Shown here one piece after another: positions 35,473 through 44,473 of a stretch of 64,000 nt of DNA. Below the pieces are notes generated by a model, which worked only from the letters and a program-made list of their open reading frames with translations, had not been told where the DNA came from and searched no databases. The first letter of the stretch is position 1; the number at the start of each line of letters is the position of its first letter. A program made the position numbers and the translations under genes. Source of the stretch: Tropicibacter alexandrii (lineage in GTDB: Bacteria; Pseudomonadota; Alphaproteobacteria; Rhodobacterales; Rhodobacteraceae); NCBI RefSeq assembly GCF_003667315.2, contig NZ_RCTZ02000002.1, forward strand, positions 186,001 through 250,000, in the 5' to 3' direction.

Positions 35473-37232
35473 GCGGGCACTCCCATGTCGGCACTCTGCA
35501 ATTCGGTGAAGCGACCGTTTTCCAGCCGCACCACCCGGTCCGCCAAATGCAGCGAAAGCGGATCATGCGCGATCAGCAGCGTTGTGCGGCCCTGCGCGGC
35601 GCGGCGCAGTTCCCCCATCAGCGCCTGCGCGGTCGCCCGATCAAGGCCGGTCAGCGGCTCGTCAAGGATCAGGATCGGCGCATCGCGCAACATTGCACGG
35701 GCGATGGCGATGCGTTGACGTTGTCCGCCGGACAAGGTTTCGCCCCGTTCGCCCAGCACGGTGTCGAACCCTTGCGGCAGTGCGGTGATGAAACGCTCGG
35801 CCCCGGCGGCACGGGCGGCCTCGATGATCTGCTCCTCGCTGGCCCCGATGCGACCATAGGCGATGTTTTCTCGGATGGTCGAGCCGAAGAGCACCGACTC
35901 TTGCAGCACGACCGAGATATTCCCGCGCAAGCTTTCCAACGTGAAATCTCGGATGTCATGTCCATCAATTGACACGCGTCCGCGATCCGGGTCGTAGAAC
36001 CGCATCAAGAGCTTGGCGACCGACGACTTTCCGGCACCGCTTTCGCCGATCAGAGCGACGGTCTCGCCGGGGCGTATTGTCAGGTCTGCATCACTCAGAA
36101 CGGGGACACCGTCGCCCGGATAGGCAAAGCACACGTCACGCAAGGCAATCTGGCCGGTCAAACGTGGGGCCGTGCTGGCACCCGGCCTGTCTTCGACACC
36201 GGGTTTTAGGTCGAAGATTTCCAGCAATCGTTCGCCGCTGGCACTGGCCTTGGCAACACGAGCCGTCATCGACGCCATCTTGCGCACGGGTTTGTAGAGC
36301 GTCGAGAGGTAAGCGGTGAAGACCAGCAGATCTCCGGGCGTGATTGCCCCCGCACGCACGCGCGTGAAGCCATACCACAGCACCAGCGCGGTTCCACCGG
36401 CAAGCAAGACCTGCGTGATCCGGTCCATGTGGGCGGCCAGCCGGGTGGTCCTTACGCCGGCCTCGGCCGATGCGCCGTTCTGGCGCGAAAACCGCTCTTC
36501 CTCAAAGGCTTCGCGGGCAAAGCCCTTGACCACGTTGATCGCAGAGATGCCCTCTGTCATGACCACGGCAATCTTGCCTTCCTTGCGGCGTTGCTTGCGT
36601 GCAGCGCCCTTTATGCGTGTTCCGAAGTGGCGCGTCAGCAGCCAGAGCGGCGGCAGGATCGTCAGCGCGGCCAGCGTCAGACGCCAGTCCATCCAGAGCA
36701 TCACACCGATGGTCGCGCCGATCACGAGGAGTCGCACGGCAAAGAAAACAACTGCATCGATAAGAAGGTCCCGCATCATCCGCACATCGCCGGTGAGCCG
36801 CGAGATGATGTCGCCGGTCGAAGCGGCATCGTGGAAGGAATGCGACAGCCGATGGATGTGGCGATAGAGGTCGAGCCGGATCGCAGCGACGACCTTTTGG
36901 CCGATAGCGGCGATCAGGTATGCTTGGGCAAAGCCCGCCGCGCCGCCCACCAGCGCGATCAGCAGCAATCCAATGGCGGTTGCCGCCAGCAGCCCGTCGC
37001 CCGAGCCGAACAGGCCAGTCAGCCATCCGGTCACGGCGTCGGGGTTGTCCTGCGGGATCAGCAAACCGTCGAATACGATCTTGAGCGGCCAGGGGCGTGC
37101 GACCTCGGCCAGCGCGACACCGACCATCGCGAGACCGGCCAGGGCCAGCCGACCCCGCCACGGGCGCAAATGCGGCCCCATGCGGCGGAACAGGCGGCGC
37201 AGGGTCTTGGCTTCGATCCGATCCCTGCTCAT
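35469..37232 (-). CDS. ABC exporter, fused membrane and ATPase domains (MsbA/Atm1-like)
   Basis: A 587-residue half-transporter. Six helices in residues about 25-310 precede an ATPase domain (about 345-580) with Walker A GESGAGKSS, signature LSGGQRQR, Walker B ILILDEPLTGLD and H-loop LIAHD. Homodimers of this type export lipids, lipid-linked glycans or peptides across the inner membrane. The gene lies between a phosphotransferase and glycosyltransferases with ATGA or TGATG overlaps, so it probably flips or exports the product they assemble. Confidence 0.92.
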   Translation of the reverse strand: MSRDRIEAKTLRRLFRRMGPHLRPWRGRLALAGLAMVGVALAEVARPWPLKIVFDGLLIPQDNPDAVTGWLTGLFGSGDGLLAATAIGLLLIALVGGAAGFAQAYLIAAIGQKVVAAIRLDLYRHIHRLSHSFHDAASTGDIISRLTGDVRMMRDLLIDAVVFFAVRLLVIGATIGVMLWMDWRLTLAALTILPPLWLLTRHFGTRIKGAARKQRRKEGKIAVVMTEGISAINVVKGFAREAFEEERFSRQNGASAEAGVRTTRLAAHMDRITQVLLAGGTALVLWYGFTRVRAGAITPGDLLVFTAYLSTLYKPVRKMASMTARVAKASASGERLLEIFDLKPGVEDRPGASTAPRLTGQIALRDVCFAYPGDGVPVLSDADLTIRPGETVALIGESGAGKSSVAKLLMRFYDPDRGRVSIDGHDIRDFTLESLRGNISVVLQESVLFGSTIRENIAYGRIGASEEQIIEAARAAGAERFITALPQGFDTVLGERGETLSGGQRQRIAIARAMLRDAPILILDEPLTGLDRATAQALMGELRRAAQGRTTLLIAHDPLSLHLADRVVRLENGRFTELQSADMGVPA

Positions 37233-38245
37233 GCGGCGGCCCGTTGGTTGGCGATATGGCGCAGCACCGCGCGGGCATTGTCCTTCCAGTCATGGCGGCC
37301 CCCCTCGGCGGCGCTTGCGGCAGCCATGCGCGCGCGTCGCGCCGGGTCCCGGGCGAGTTGCCTCAGACAATCCGCAAGGGCATCCGCATCCCCCGGCGGC
37401 AACAGGCACGCCGCGTCCGACCCGGTCAACAGGCCAGATGTCTGGCCGATGTCGCTGGCCACGACGGGCCGCCCCATGGCGAGATATTCATACAGTTTCA
37501 GGGGCGAGAAATAGTGATCCTCGGTCGCAGGATAAGGCGCGGTGGCGACGTCCATCCGCGCGATGAGCGGCGGCAAGGCGTGATGGTCGACCCAACCGGT
37601 CAGAGTGACCGCGCCCTGCAAATCCGCCCCAGCAACGAAGCCCTCGACCCAGCCTTTTTTCGGACCGTCCCCCGCGATCAACAGATGCGCTTCGGGCACA
37701 TCGCGGCGCAGCGTGCGACAGGCGCGCAGCAGGGTGTCCACCCCGTGCCAGTTCTTGAGCGAGCCGGTGAAGCCCACACAGAACGCCCCCTCTGGTACAG
37801 GCGCGCTGGCCACTATGTCGGGATGGAACATCGCAGTATCGACGGCGTTTCCAATTACCTTGATGGCATCGGGCGGCGCGCCTCGACGCTTCAGCCAAGC
37901 ACCGACCTGATCCGAGACGGCGGCCAGCAGGGTGGCGCCTTGCAGCACCTCGGTTTCGATCTTCAGTGCTTCGACTTCACAGGCCAACTCGCGAAAGGCG
38001 CGCTGTTCGTCGATCAGCGGCGCGTTGACCTCGATGGCAATGGGAATTCCCAGACGCCGGGCGGCGCGTACGCCCGCCGCCGACCAAAGCGAATACCGTT
38101 CGTAGATCATGTCAAAGGGCGCCTTGGCGTGCAGGGCGACGAGGTGGCCCTCGAAGGCACGGATCATCGCCTGAATGTGGATGGAGGCGCCCTTGGCACC
38201 GTAGATCGGAATACCCCGGTCGGCCGACACATAGGCTATGCGCAT
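37229..38245 (-). CDS. Family GT4 glycosyltransferase
   Basis: A 338-residue GT-B fold enzyme. It has VGFTGSLKNWHGVDTLLRA, LLIAGDGPKKGWVEGF and the donor-binding segment SPLKLYEYLAMGRPVVASDIG (Glu-x7-Glu region), read in parts. The ATG at 38245 overlaps the upstream stop as TGATG. The N-terminal acceptor domain is short: AMIRAFEGHLVALHAKAPFDMIYERYSLW lacks the strands normally found between the first helix and the IYERY segment. An in-frame deletion is possible. It transfers a sugar to an unknown acceptor. Confidence 0.83.
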   Translation of the reverse strand: MRIAYVSADRGIPIYGAKGASIHIQAMIRAFEGHLVALHAKAPFDMIYERYSLWSAAGVRAARRLGIPIAIEVNAPLIDEQRAFRELACEVEALKIETEVLQGATLLAAVSDQVGAWLKRRGAPPDAIKVIGNAVDTAMFHPDIVASAPVPEGAFCVGFTGSLKNWHGVDTLLRACRTLRRDVPEAHLLIAGDGPKKGWVEGFVAGADLQGAVTLTGWVDHHALPPLIARMDVATAPYPATEDHYFSPLKLYEYLAMGRPVVASDIGQTSGLLTGSDAACLLPPGDADALADCLRQLARDPARRARMAAASAAEGGRHDWKDNARAVLRHIANQRAAA

Positions 38246-39464
38246 CACGCGGCCTCCCCGATGCGGGTTGCCGATCCGGGATGCATCAGTAAGGCACGCA
38301 GCCGGGCTGTGTTGGTCGTCAGGTTGAACAGCAGTTCAGCCCGAGCCCGTCCGGCCCTACCCATCTGCGCCGCACGGGCGGGGTCGGACAGGATATCACC
38401 AAGAGCCCCTGACAACATCGGCGGCTTGTCTGGTGGACAAAGCAAACCGGTCACGTCGTCTTCGACGATTTCAGGCCCACCCGCGACTGTGGTTGTCACG
38501 ACCGGCAGACCGCGTGCCATTGCTTCCAGCAACACGGTCGGCAGCCCGTCCCTGTCGCCGGTGTCGGTGACGACGCACGGCAGGACGGCCGCCTGCGCCT
38601 GTGCCATATGCGCGACGAGTTTCTCCTGCGGGATCGCCCCGCAAAGCAGGATCCGGTTTTCCAGCCCCAAGCCTTCGATCTGCGCCTGCAATGGTTGCCG
38701 CAACGGGCCATCGCCGACAATATCGAGGCTGAAATTCTGGCCACGATCTCGCAGCAGAGCGCAGGCCTCGATCAGGTCGGCAAAGCCTTTCTTCTCGACC
38801 AAGCGACCAACGGCGAGCAGGTGACCGGGGCGCTGTGAGCCACATGACACAGGTGGGAAGGCCGTGAGATCAATGCCGTTATACACCCTCAGGATACGAC
38901 TGGCGGCTTGGGGGCAAAGCTGCGCAGATGGCGCGCATTGCTGTCGGACACCGTCACGACAAAGGCGGCAGCGGCGAGCTTGGCGCGACGCATGGCTGCA
39001 TCTGCCTGAGGCGAGACACAGGTGTGCCAGATGTCACGCGCATGAGCCGTGTACGAGAAGGTGCCGCACATTTTGCGCGCGGCCAACAGCGCAGCGGTCG
39101 TTGCGTCCGATCCGAAATGGGCATGCAGATGCGTCACGCGAAGGCCCCGTGCGGCCTCGGCAATGGCGTTGGCTTGCGCCAAGAGCCGCGCCCGCTGCGC
39201 GTCGGTCTTTCCCGAAAATAGGGCGCTGTCGCCCGGATCGGCACACTGTGCACCTTTTAGGCCATCGAGATAGGTCACTTGCGCCTTCAGATCGGCCAGA
39301 CGGGCATGCCGTGGCTCGTCCGGCGGGCGGCGCAGGGAAAAGACATGAACTTCGGCACCGGCTGCCTCGTGGGCGAGCAGCTCGTTCAGGATGAAGGTCT
39401 CGGAGAATCGCGGAAAACGTTTGAGCACATAGGCGATTTTCGGGGTTTCAGGAGTCTGCGGCAT
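38245..39464 (-). pseudogene. Family GT4 glycosyltransferase split by a frameshift
   Basis: Two frames together make one normal GT4 enzyme. Codons from ATG 39464 (ribosome site AGGAGG) encode the acceptor half (KIAYVLKRFPRFSETFILNEL ... SDSNARHLRSFAPKPPVV) and stop at TGA 38889-38891. Sense resumes in another frame as ILRVYNGIDLTAFPP and continues through GRLVEKKGFADLIEA and EAMARGLPVVTTTVAGGPEIV to 38245. Adding one base near 38892-38898 would restore VVILRVYNGID. It is a recent pseudogene, a phase-variable gene or a sequencing error. The start overlaps the previous gene by 17 bases. Confidence 0.82.
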
Positions 39465-41001
39465 GGATGGCCTCCTGTTTGTCGGCTTGTGTTTCGATAA
39501 GGGCCTGAAGGATGCACGCGGCTTGCTCGGCACCGTCCATCTTCAAAGCGTTGGGCGGGACAAACGGCACTGGCTCGGTCAGCACGCGCGCGAGTGTTTT
39601 TGGCGTCAGCGTCTCGCGATCGAGGATGTGGGCCAGCCCCAGTGCCGAAAGACGGTCCGCGCGCAGGCGTTGCTCCGCGGAAGGACCAAGGCGTGGGACG
39701 GTCACGACCGGGCACCCCATGGCCAGAGCCTCGTTGATGGAGTTGTAGCCGGTCATGGTGATCAGCAGATCGGCCCGGGCCATCTCCTCCGTCAGATCAG
39801 AGACATGCCTCTTGAGCTCAATCCCCAGAGTGGCGGCGCGGATCGCTGCTTCACCCTGCAGTTCGACATCCATCAGAGGGCCGGTGACGATTGTCATGGC
39901 TGGACGTTTGGGTTTGGGCAGACCGGCAAAGGCTGAGATCACAGCGTCGATCAACGGATAGGCATCGCGCCCTCCGCCGCCTGATACCAGCACATGGCGT
40001 GGGCGCTTGGGCGGGCGCGTGGGACCAGGGGCAAGCTGCTTCCCGGTGACGATGCCACAGGTCCGGGTCTGGGCGGGCAGATCGTAGGCGGAGATGCTGT
40101 CGAAGAAGACCGGATCACCGTAGACCAACACTTGATCGTAGAGGTCGCGCACGATCCGATTGGTGCCGCTGCATGCCCAAGCCTGCATCACGCGGTCGGG
40201 CGCATCGAGGATATCCCGCAGGCCAAGAACGGTGCGTGTGCCACCCTCGACCCGTAAACGGCGCAGGGTTGCCTCCAGCTCGCCCATGACCCCGCCCGGT
40301 TCGTGATCGACAAGCAAGAGATCCGGGCGAAGATTGCTCAGCACGCCCTCGATCACGCCCCGGCGCAGACGCCTGATCGCCTCAGTTTCCAGCCGCAGGC
40401 TGCCTGCGGCAAAGGCTCCGCGCCCCAGCTTGGTCAGCGAAGGCAGCTTCACGTAGTCGATCCCCGGCACACTTTCAAAGACCATGCCGGCCGGACAGCC
40501 AACCAACATCAAAACCGAGGCATCGGGCATCCGAGACACCAGCGCCTTGGCGATGGCTGAATTGCGTCGCATGTGGCCCAGACCGATGGTGTCATGTGAA
40601 TACATGACCACCGACGGGCCTTGCGGGCGCGGACCATCGACCCGGCCACGGGTCAACGCCGCGACCAACTCGCGCAGACGCGACAGGGCAAAGGGCTTGG
40701 CAAGAAAGGCCGCAACAGCCAACCCCTCGGCGCGGCTACGATTCTTCACGCTGTCCTGTCCGGTCATCACGATGACGGGCGTGTCGCGCAAATGGTCCGC
40801 CTCCTCCGACAGGGTGCTCAGCCCGTCTCCGTCCCCCAGTGAAATATCGGCGATGACAAGGTCGAAGGCTTGGGACCGCAAAGCATCGCTCATAGTCTTG
40901 GCGGAAGATGCATGCGTCACCTCGACAGGGCCGCGGGCCAGCGCCTTGACGATGTTGCGAGCAAGAACGGGCTCGTCTTAGCAAAGCAGGATACGCTGCA
41001 T
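39448..41001 (-). pseudogene. Receiver domain fused to MurG-like glycosyltransferase, with in-frame stop at codon 8
   Basis: The ATG at 41001 follows a near-perfect AAGGAGG. The frame reads MQRILLC, then TAA (40978-40980), then DEPVLARNIVKALARGP and on without interruption to 39448. The N-terminal 120 residues are a response-regulator receiver with Asp52 (DLVIADISLGDGDG) and a KPF lysine. The rest is a GT-B enzyme of the MurG/GT28 type (SHDTIGLGHMRRNSA, VSGGGGRDAYPL, TMTGYNSINEALAMGCPVVTVPR). One G-to-T change in GAA would create the stop. Re-initiation at GTG 40920 or ATG 40893 would give a protein without the receiver's acidic pocket. Confidence 0.85.
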
Positions 41002-41190
41002 GGGGGCCTCCTTGGTTGCGACCAATCTGGCGCATGGCAACATTCATGGCGACGAGGCGGACTGCGAGGCTTGGGGGATTTGCCGCAGTAAGTTTGGGTG
41101 ATATCCCCCACCGGTTCCACACGCGGGCGGATTGCCGCGCAGGTCCCCGGGGGCATAGGCTCGGCAAAGTTGTTAGTATGAGAGACCCAT

Positions 41191-42564
41191 ATGCCCGGCA
41201 CATTGTCGCTTCGCGATTCCCCGCATTACTTTCGGGTTCTCGTCATGTTCGTGGTCACGAGCCTGACGGCGATCTTTGCCACGACGGCAATCCTGTCGAC
41301 CTACCTGGCCAGCTACATGACCAGCCAGATGATGCTGCGCGACGCACAGGTCTCGATGGAGTTCCTGAATTCCATCGTCCGGGTCGAAAACGCCAACGGC
41401 TATTTCCTCGGGGAACCGGCCGAAGGCGACAACGTCGCCGACACCAAGGAACTCATCGTACATGTCTCGCGCCTGCCCGATGTGTTCCGCGCCAATGTCT
41501 ATAGCTTTGACGGAGAAGTACTGTGGTCCAGCGACAAGGAACTGGTGGGGCGGACCTTCGATGACAATCACGAACTCGAAGCTGCGATGCGCGGCGAATT
41601 GCATCCCGAAGTCGTCGTGGTCGACCGTGGTGAAAAAGAGGAACATGTCGGTTTGCCCGACGATGTAGAGGAATTCATCGAATATTACATTCCCATCTGG
41701 TCAGCCGATGGCAGTTTCGTCGTGGGCGCGGTCGAGGTCTACAAGGCCCCCGCAAGCTTGCTGGCGGCGATCCACGGGACCGTGCGGCTTGCCCGCATCG
41801 GGGCCATCGTCGCGGGTATTATCCTGTTTCTCGGTCTGCTTTTGGTCGTGCTCTACGCGACCCGCATCCTGCGCAGGCAGGAGGCGCGGCTGGTCGAGGC
41901 CGAACGTCTGGCAGTGGTGGGCGAGATGGCTTCAGCCGTCGCCCATGGCCTGCGCAACCCGCTGGCAGCGATCCGGTCCTGTGCGGAGTTGATGGATGAG
42001 GATGACCTGCCGGATCACAGCCGCGACACGGTGCAGGATATCGTAGATCAGGTCGACCGGCTGGAGACCTGGATCAGATCGTTCCTCGTGCGGACACGAT
42101 CCGATCCCGGGGGGGCAGGTGACACGGCGCATGTGGACGTCATCGTTCAGCGCAGCCTGCGCAATTTCGATGCGCAACTGCGCAAGCGCAGGATTGTCGT
42201 CGAATTGGTTGGCAGCGAAGGCAACTCGGTGGCCAAAGGCGGGTCGAACGAAATCGAGCAGGTTCTGAACACAATCCTGTCGAATGCCATCGAGGCGATG
42301 ACGGAAGGCGGCACGATCCGGATCGGATGGGCGCCGGCACCGGGCCGACGCATCGCGCTGACCGTGGCCGACACCGGTCCGGGCCTGAGCGAAGCGCAAT
42401 TGCGGAACCTATTCAAACCCTTTCAGACATCCAAGGCTGCCGGGCTTGGCGTCGGCTTGGCCCTTGGCCGTCGGATCGCCGAGCGGCTGGGCGGGTCGCT
42501 CGATCTGCGCAACGGTGCCGAGCGCGGCGTCGAAGCAACTTTGATCTTGCCAGCGAGGGCCTGA
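41191..42564 (+). CDS. Sensor histidine kinase
   Basis: A 457-residue membrane kinase. TM1 is at residues about 16-42, followed by a periplasmic domain of about 155 residues with a dCache/PAS-like pattern, and TM2 at about 200-226. The H-box carries His252 (MASAVAHGLRNPLAAIRSC). The ATPase domain has N-box LNTILSNAIEAM, DTGPGLSE and GLGVGLALGRRIAE. It is divergent from the receiver-glycosyltransferase gene and three bases upstream of a response regulator gene. It probably phosphorylates both receivers. Confidence 0.9.
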   Translation: MPGTLSLRDSPHYFRVLVMFVVTSLTAIFATTAILSTYLASYMTSQMMLRDAQVSMEFLNSIVRVENANGYFLGEPAEGDNVADTKELIVHVSRLPDVFRANVYSFDGEVLWSSDKELVGRTFDDNHELEAAMRGELHPEVVVVDRGEKEEHVGLPDDVEEFIEYYIPIWSADGSFVVGAVEVYKAPASLLAAIHGTVRLARIGAIVAGIILFLGLLLVVLYATRILRRQEARLVEAERLAVVGEMASAVAHGLRNPLAAIRSCAELMDEDDLPDHSRDTVQDIVDQVDRLETWIRSFLVRTRSDPGGAGDTAHVDVIVQRSLRNFDAQLRKRRIVVELVGSEGNSVAKGGSNEIEQVLNTILSNAIEAMTEGGTIRIGWAPAPGRRIALTVADTGPGLSEAQLRNLFKPFQTSKAAGLGVGLALGRRIAERLGGSLDLRNGAERGVEATLILPARA

Positions 42565-42567
42565 GAC

Positions 42568-43800
42568 ATGAGCGATATTCTGGTTGTCGAAGATGAGACC
42601 GTGCTGGCGAAATCCATCGTAGCTTTTCTGGAACGGCGTGGATTTTCCGCACGTTTTGCCGTCGATGCGGCTTCGGCCAAGACGATGTTTGAGCGACAGA
42701 CGCCTCGGTTAGTGATCCTCGATTACAAGCTGAACGAAGATGACGGGCTGGATCTTCTGCGCTGGATGCGGATGGCCGACGACCGGGCACAGGTCGTGAT
42801 GATGACGGGCCATGGCGATGTTTCGGTTGCGGTTCAGGCAATGAAGGCGGGTGCGCGCGATTTCCTGACAAAGCCCGCACCGCTGGCGTCGATCGCGGCC
42901 ATCGCATCAGAGCTGATGTTGGCGGATATGGCACCGGGTCTGGATGCTACGGGCGTCGATCGGATCGTCGGGCGCTCCTCTCCGGCCAATTCGCTGCGCA
43001 AGCAGATCACGCGGCTGGCGGCTGCGGCCACGGGCTCAACCCGACCGGGCGTGTTGATCGTCGGACCACGGGGCTGTGGCAAGGGGCTGGTGGCCACGGC
43101 GTTGCACGAAAGCGTGCCAGAGCCGGGCCCGATGATACGCGTGGATTGTTTTCTGTTGGATGAGGGCGCAACTGCGCATCTGACCGAGTCGGTCCGTCAG
43201 GCCGAGGGCGGCAGCTTGTTCTTGCGTCGGGTCTGCCAGCTTGACCGGGTGGCACAGGCCAGCCTGTTGCGCTTGCTGGACCGTTCGTCAAACCCGCCTT
43301 CACTGATCGCCACGACGGAAAACCATCTTGGCGGGGGGGATGCTTTCCTGCCGGACCTACTGCTCCGCCTGCAGGTCGGCTGGATCGACGTTCCTGCCTT
43401 GACCGAGCGAACGGCTGACATTCTGCCCATCGCCGAGGTCGTCGCCCGTCGTCTTGCCCGCGCCGCCGGACAGGCCCGCCCGCGTTTTGCTGCCAGTGCG
43501 CGCGCCGCCTTGCTGGAACACGACTGGCCCGGGAATGTCGCTGAATTGGTCAACTGCGTCGAACGCGCCATGCTGATGCGCGATGACGACCTGATCGACG
43601 CGTCGCATATCCGCCCCGCCTCGGCTCTGGGGGGACTGGAAGACACGCCGCTGCCAACGCTGAGCGAACTGGAACAGGGCGCGATCCGAAAGGCGTTGCA
43701 TCGCACCGGGGGCAATGTCTCGCGCGCGGCACAGATGCTCGGGATCAGTCGGGATACGCTGCGTTACCGGATGGAGAAGTTCGACATGCAACGGGAGTGA
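42568..43800 (+). CDS. NtrC-like response regulator with degenerate AAA+ domain
   Basis: A 410-residue regulator. The receiver has acceptor Asp52 (LVILDYKLNEDDG). A central AAA+ region (about 135-340) with Walker A GPRGCGKG (about 166-173) is followed by a Fis-type HTH (GGNVSRAAQMLGISRDTLRYRM). The loop carrying GAFTGA, needed to contact sigma-54, is absent: VDCFLLDEGATAHL runs almost straight into RQAEGGSLFLRR. The Walker B acidic residues are replaced (LFLRR where LFLDE is usual). It therefore probably works with the ordinary sigma factor or as a repressor. Its receiver resembles that of the receiver-glycosyltransferase. Confidence 0.88.
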   Translation: MSDILVVEDETVLAKSIVAFLERRGFSARFAVDAASAKTMFERQTPRLVILDYKLNEDDGLDLLRWMRMADDRAQVVMMTGHGDVSVAVQAMKAGARDFLTKPAPLASIAAIASELMLADMAPGLDATGVDRIVGRSSPANSLRKQITRLAAAATGSTRPGVLIVGPRGCGKGLVATALHESVPEPGPMIRVDCFLLDEGATAHLTESVRQAEGGSLFLRRVCQLDRVAQASLLRLLDRSSNPPSLIATTENHLGGGDAFLPDLLLRLQVGWIDVPALTERTADILPIAEVVARRLARAAGQARPRFAASARAALLEHDWPGNVAELVNCVERAMLMRDDDLIDASHIRPASALGGLEDTPLPTLSELEQGAIRKALHRTGGNVSRAAQMLGISRDTLRYRMEKFDMQRE

Positions 43801-44473
43801 TCCACGCTGTGATGTCTGCCTCGAAATCGCGACGTGCTTGTTTCCGAAGTTTCAGATGACGCCGGATCAGGGCCAACGCGGCGAAATGTTCGACCCACGT
43901 TGGGTTGGCGGCCTGGTCCAGCCGGAACCATGCGCCTTGAACCGCCTGCTGCCAGTGTTCCAAACGGACTGCGAATGGCCCCGGAAGATGGTCTTGCGTG
44001 GCCAGATTGGCGATCAAGTTCCCAAGATCCGCTTCGACCGGACCGATGGCCAGATCGTCGAGGTCGATCAGCCACGCGACACTGTCAGGGCCAGCGATGA
44101 CCTGCCCCAGATGGAAGTCACCGTGGATCACGGATCCACCTCGGGGCGAGGCCTGTGCGAGGCGGTACAAAGCCGCGCGAAGGGACGGATTGGTCAAAAG
44201 GTCTAACCGTGGCGAGATCCGCAGCATCGGATCGAATGGGGGGAGGCCGTCCAGCACACTGGTGTGCAGCGGGATCAACGATGTAAGCCAATCGTAAATA
44301 GGGCGCTGCGTCAGCGGCAATCCGGAACAGCCCGCAATCCTCTCGAATACGACGGTCTGGCCGTTAGCGTATGCGCGTGGCGTCATGACCTCTTGCTGCC
44401 GTAAGGCCATGGAGCGGCGGGCCGCTTCGGTCGCCTGTGCCGCATCCGCAAAGGTCTTGATGCAGCTGCTCAT
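43745..44473 (-). CDS. APH-family phosphotransferase (C-lobe)
   Basis: A 242-residue protein with the APH catalytic loop GGSVIHGDFHLGQVIAG and the segment VAWLIDLDDLAIGPVEADLGNLIANL. It is shorter than usual: the N-lobe is reduced to about 60 residues, so ATP binding may be altered or supplied differently. The last 56 bases overlap the end of the response regulator gene on the other strand. The start overlaps the glycosyltransferase gene by ATGA. It probably acts on the same glycan as the phosphotransferase at 34231-35472. Confidence 0.78.
   Translation of the reverse strand: MSSCIKTFADAAQATEAARRSMALRQQEVMTPRAYANGQTVVFERIAGCSGLPLTQRPIYDWLTSLIPLHTSVLDGLPPFDPMLRISPRLDLLTNPSLRAALYRLAQASPRGGSVIHGDFHLGQVIAGPDSVAWLIDLDDLAIGPVEADLGNLIANLATQDHLPGPFAVRLEHWQQAVQGAWFRLDQAANPTWVEHFAALALIRRHLKLRKQARRDFEADITAWITPVACRTSPSGNAAYPD

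Noticed and set aside
41002-41190. Sigma-54 promoter upstream of the kinase/NtrC-like pair
   Set aside because: TGGC-like and TTGC-like elements occur, but not with the required -24/-12 spacing on either strand.
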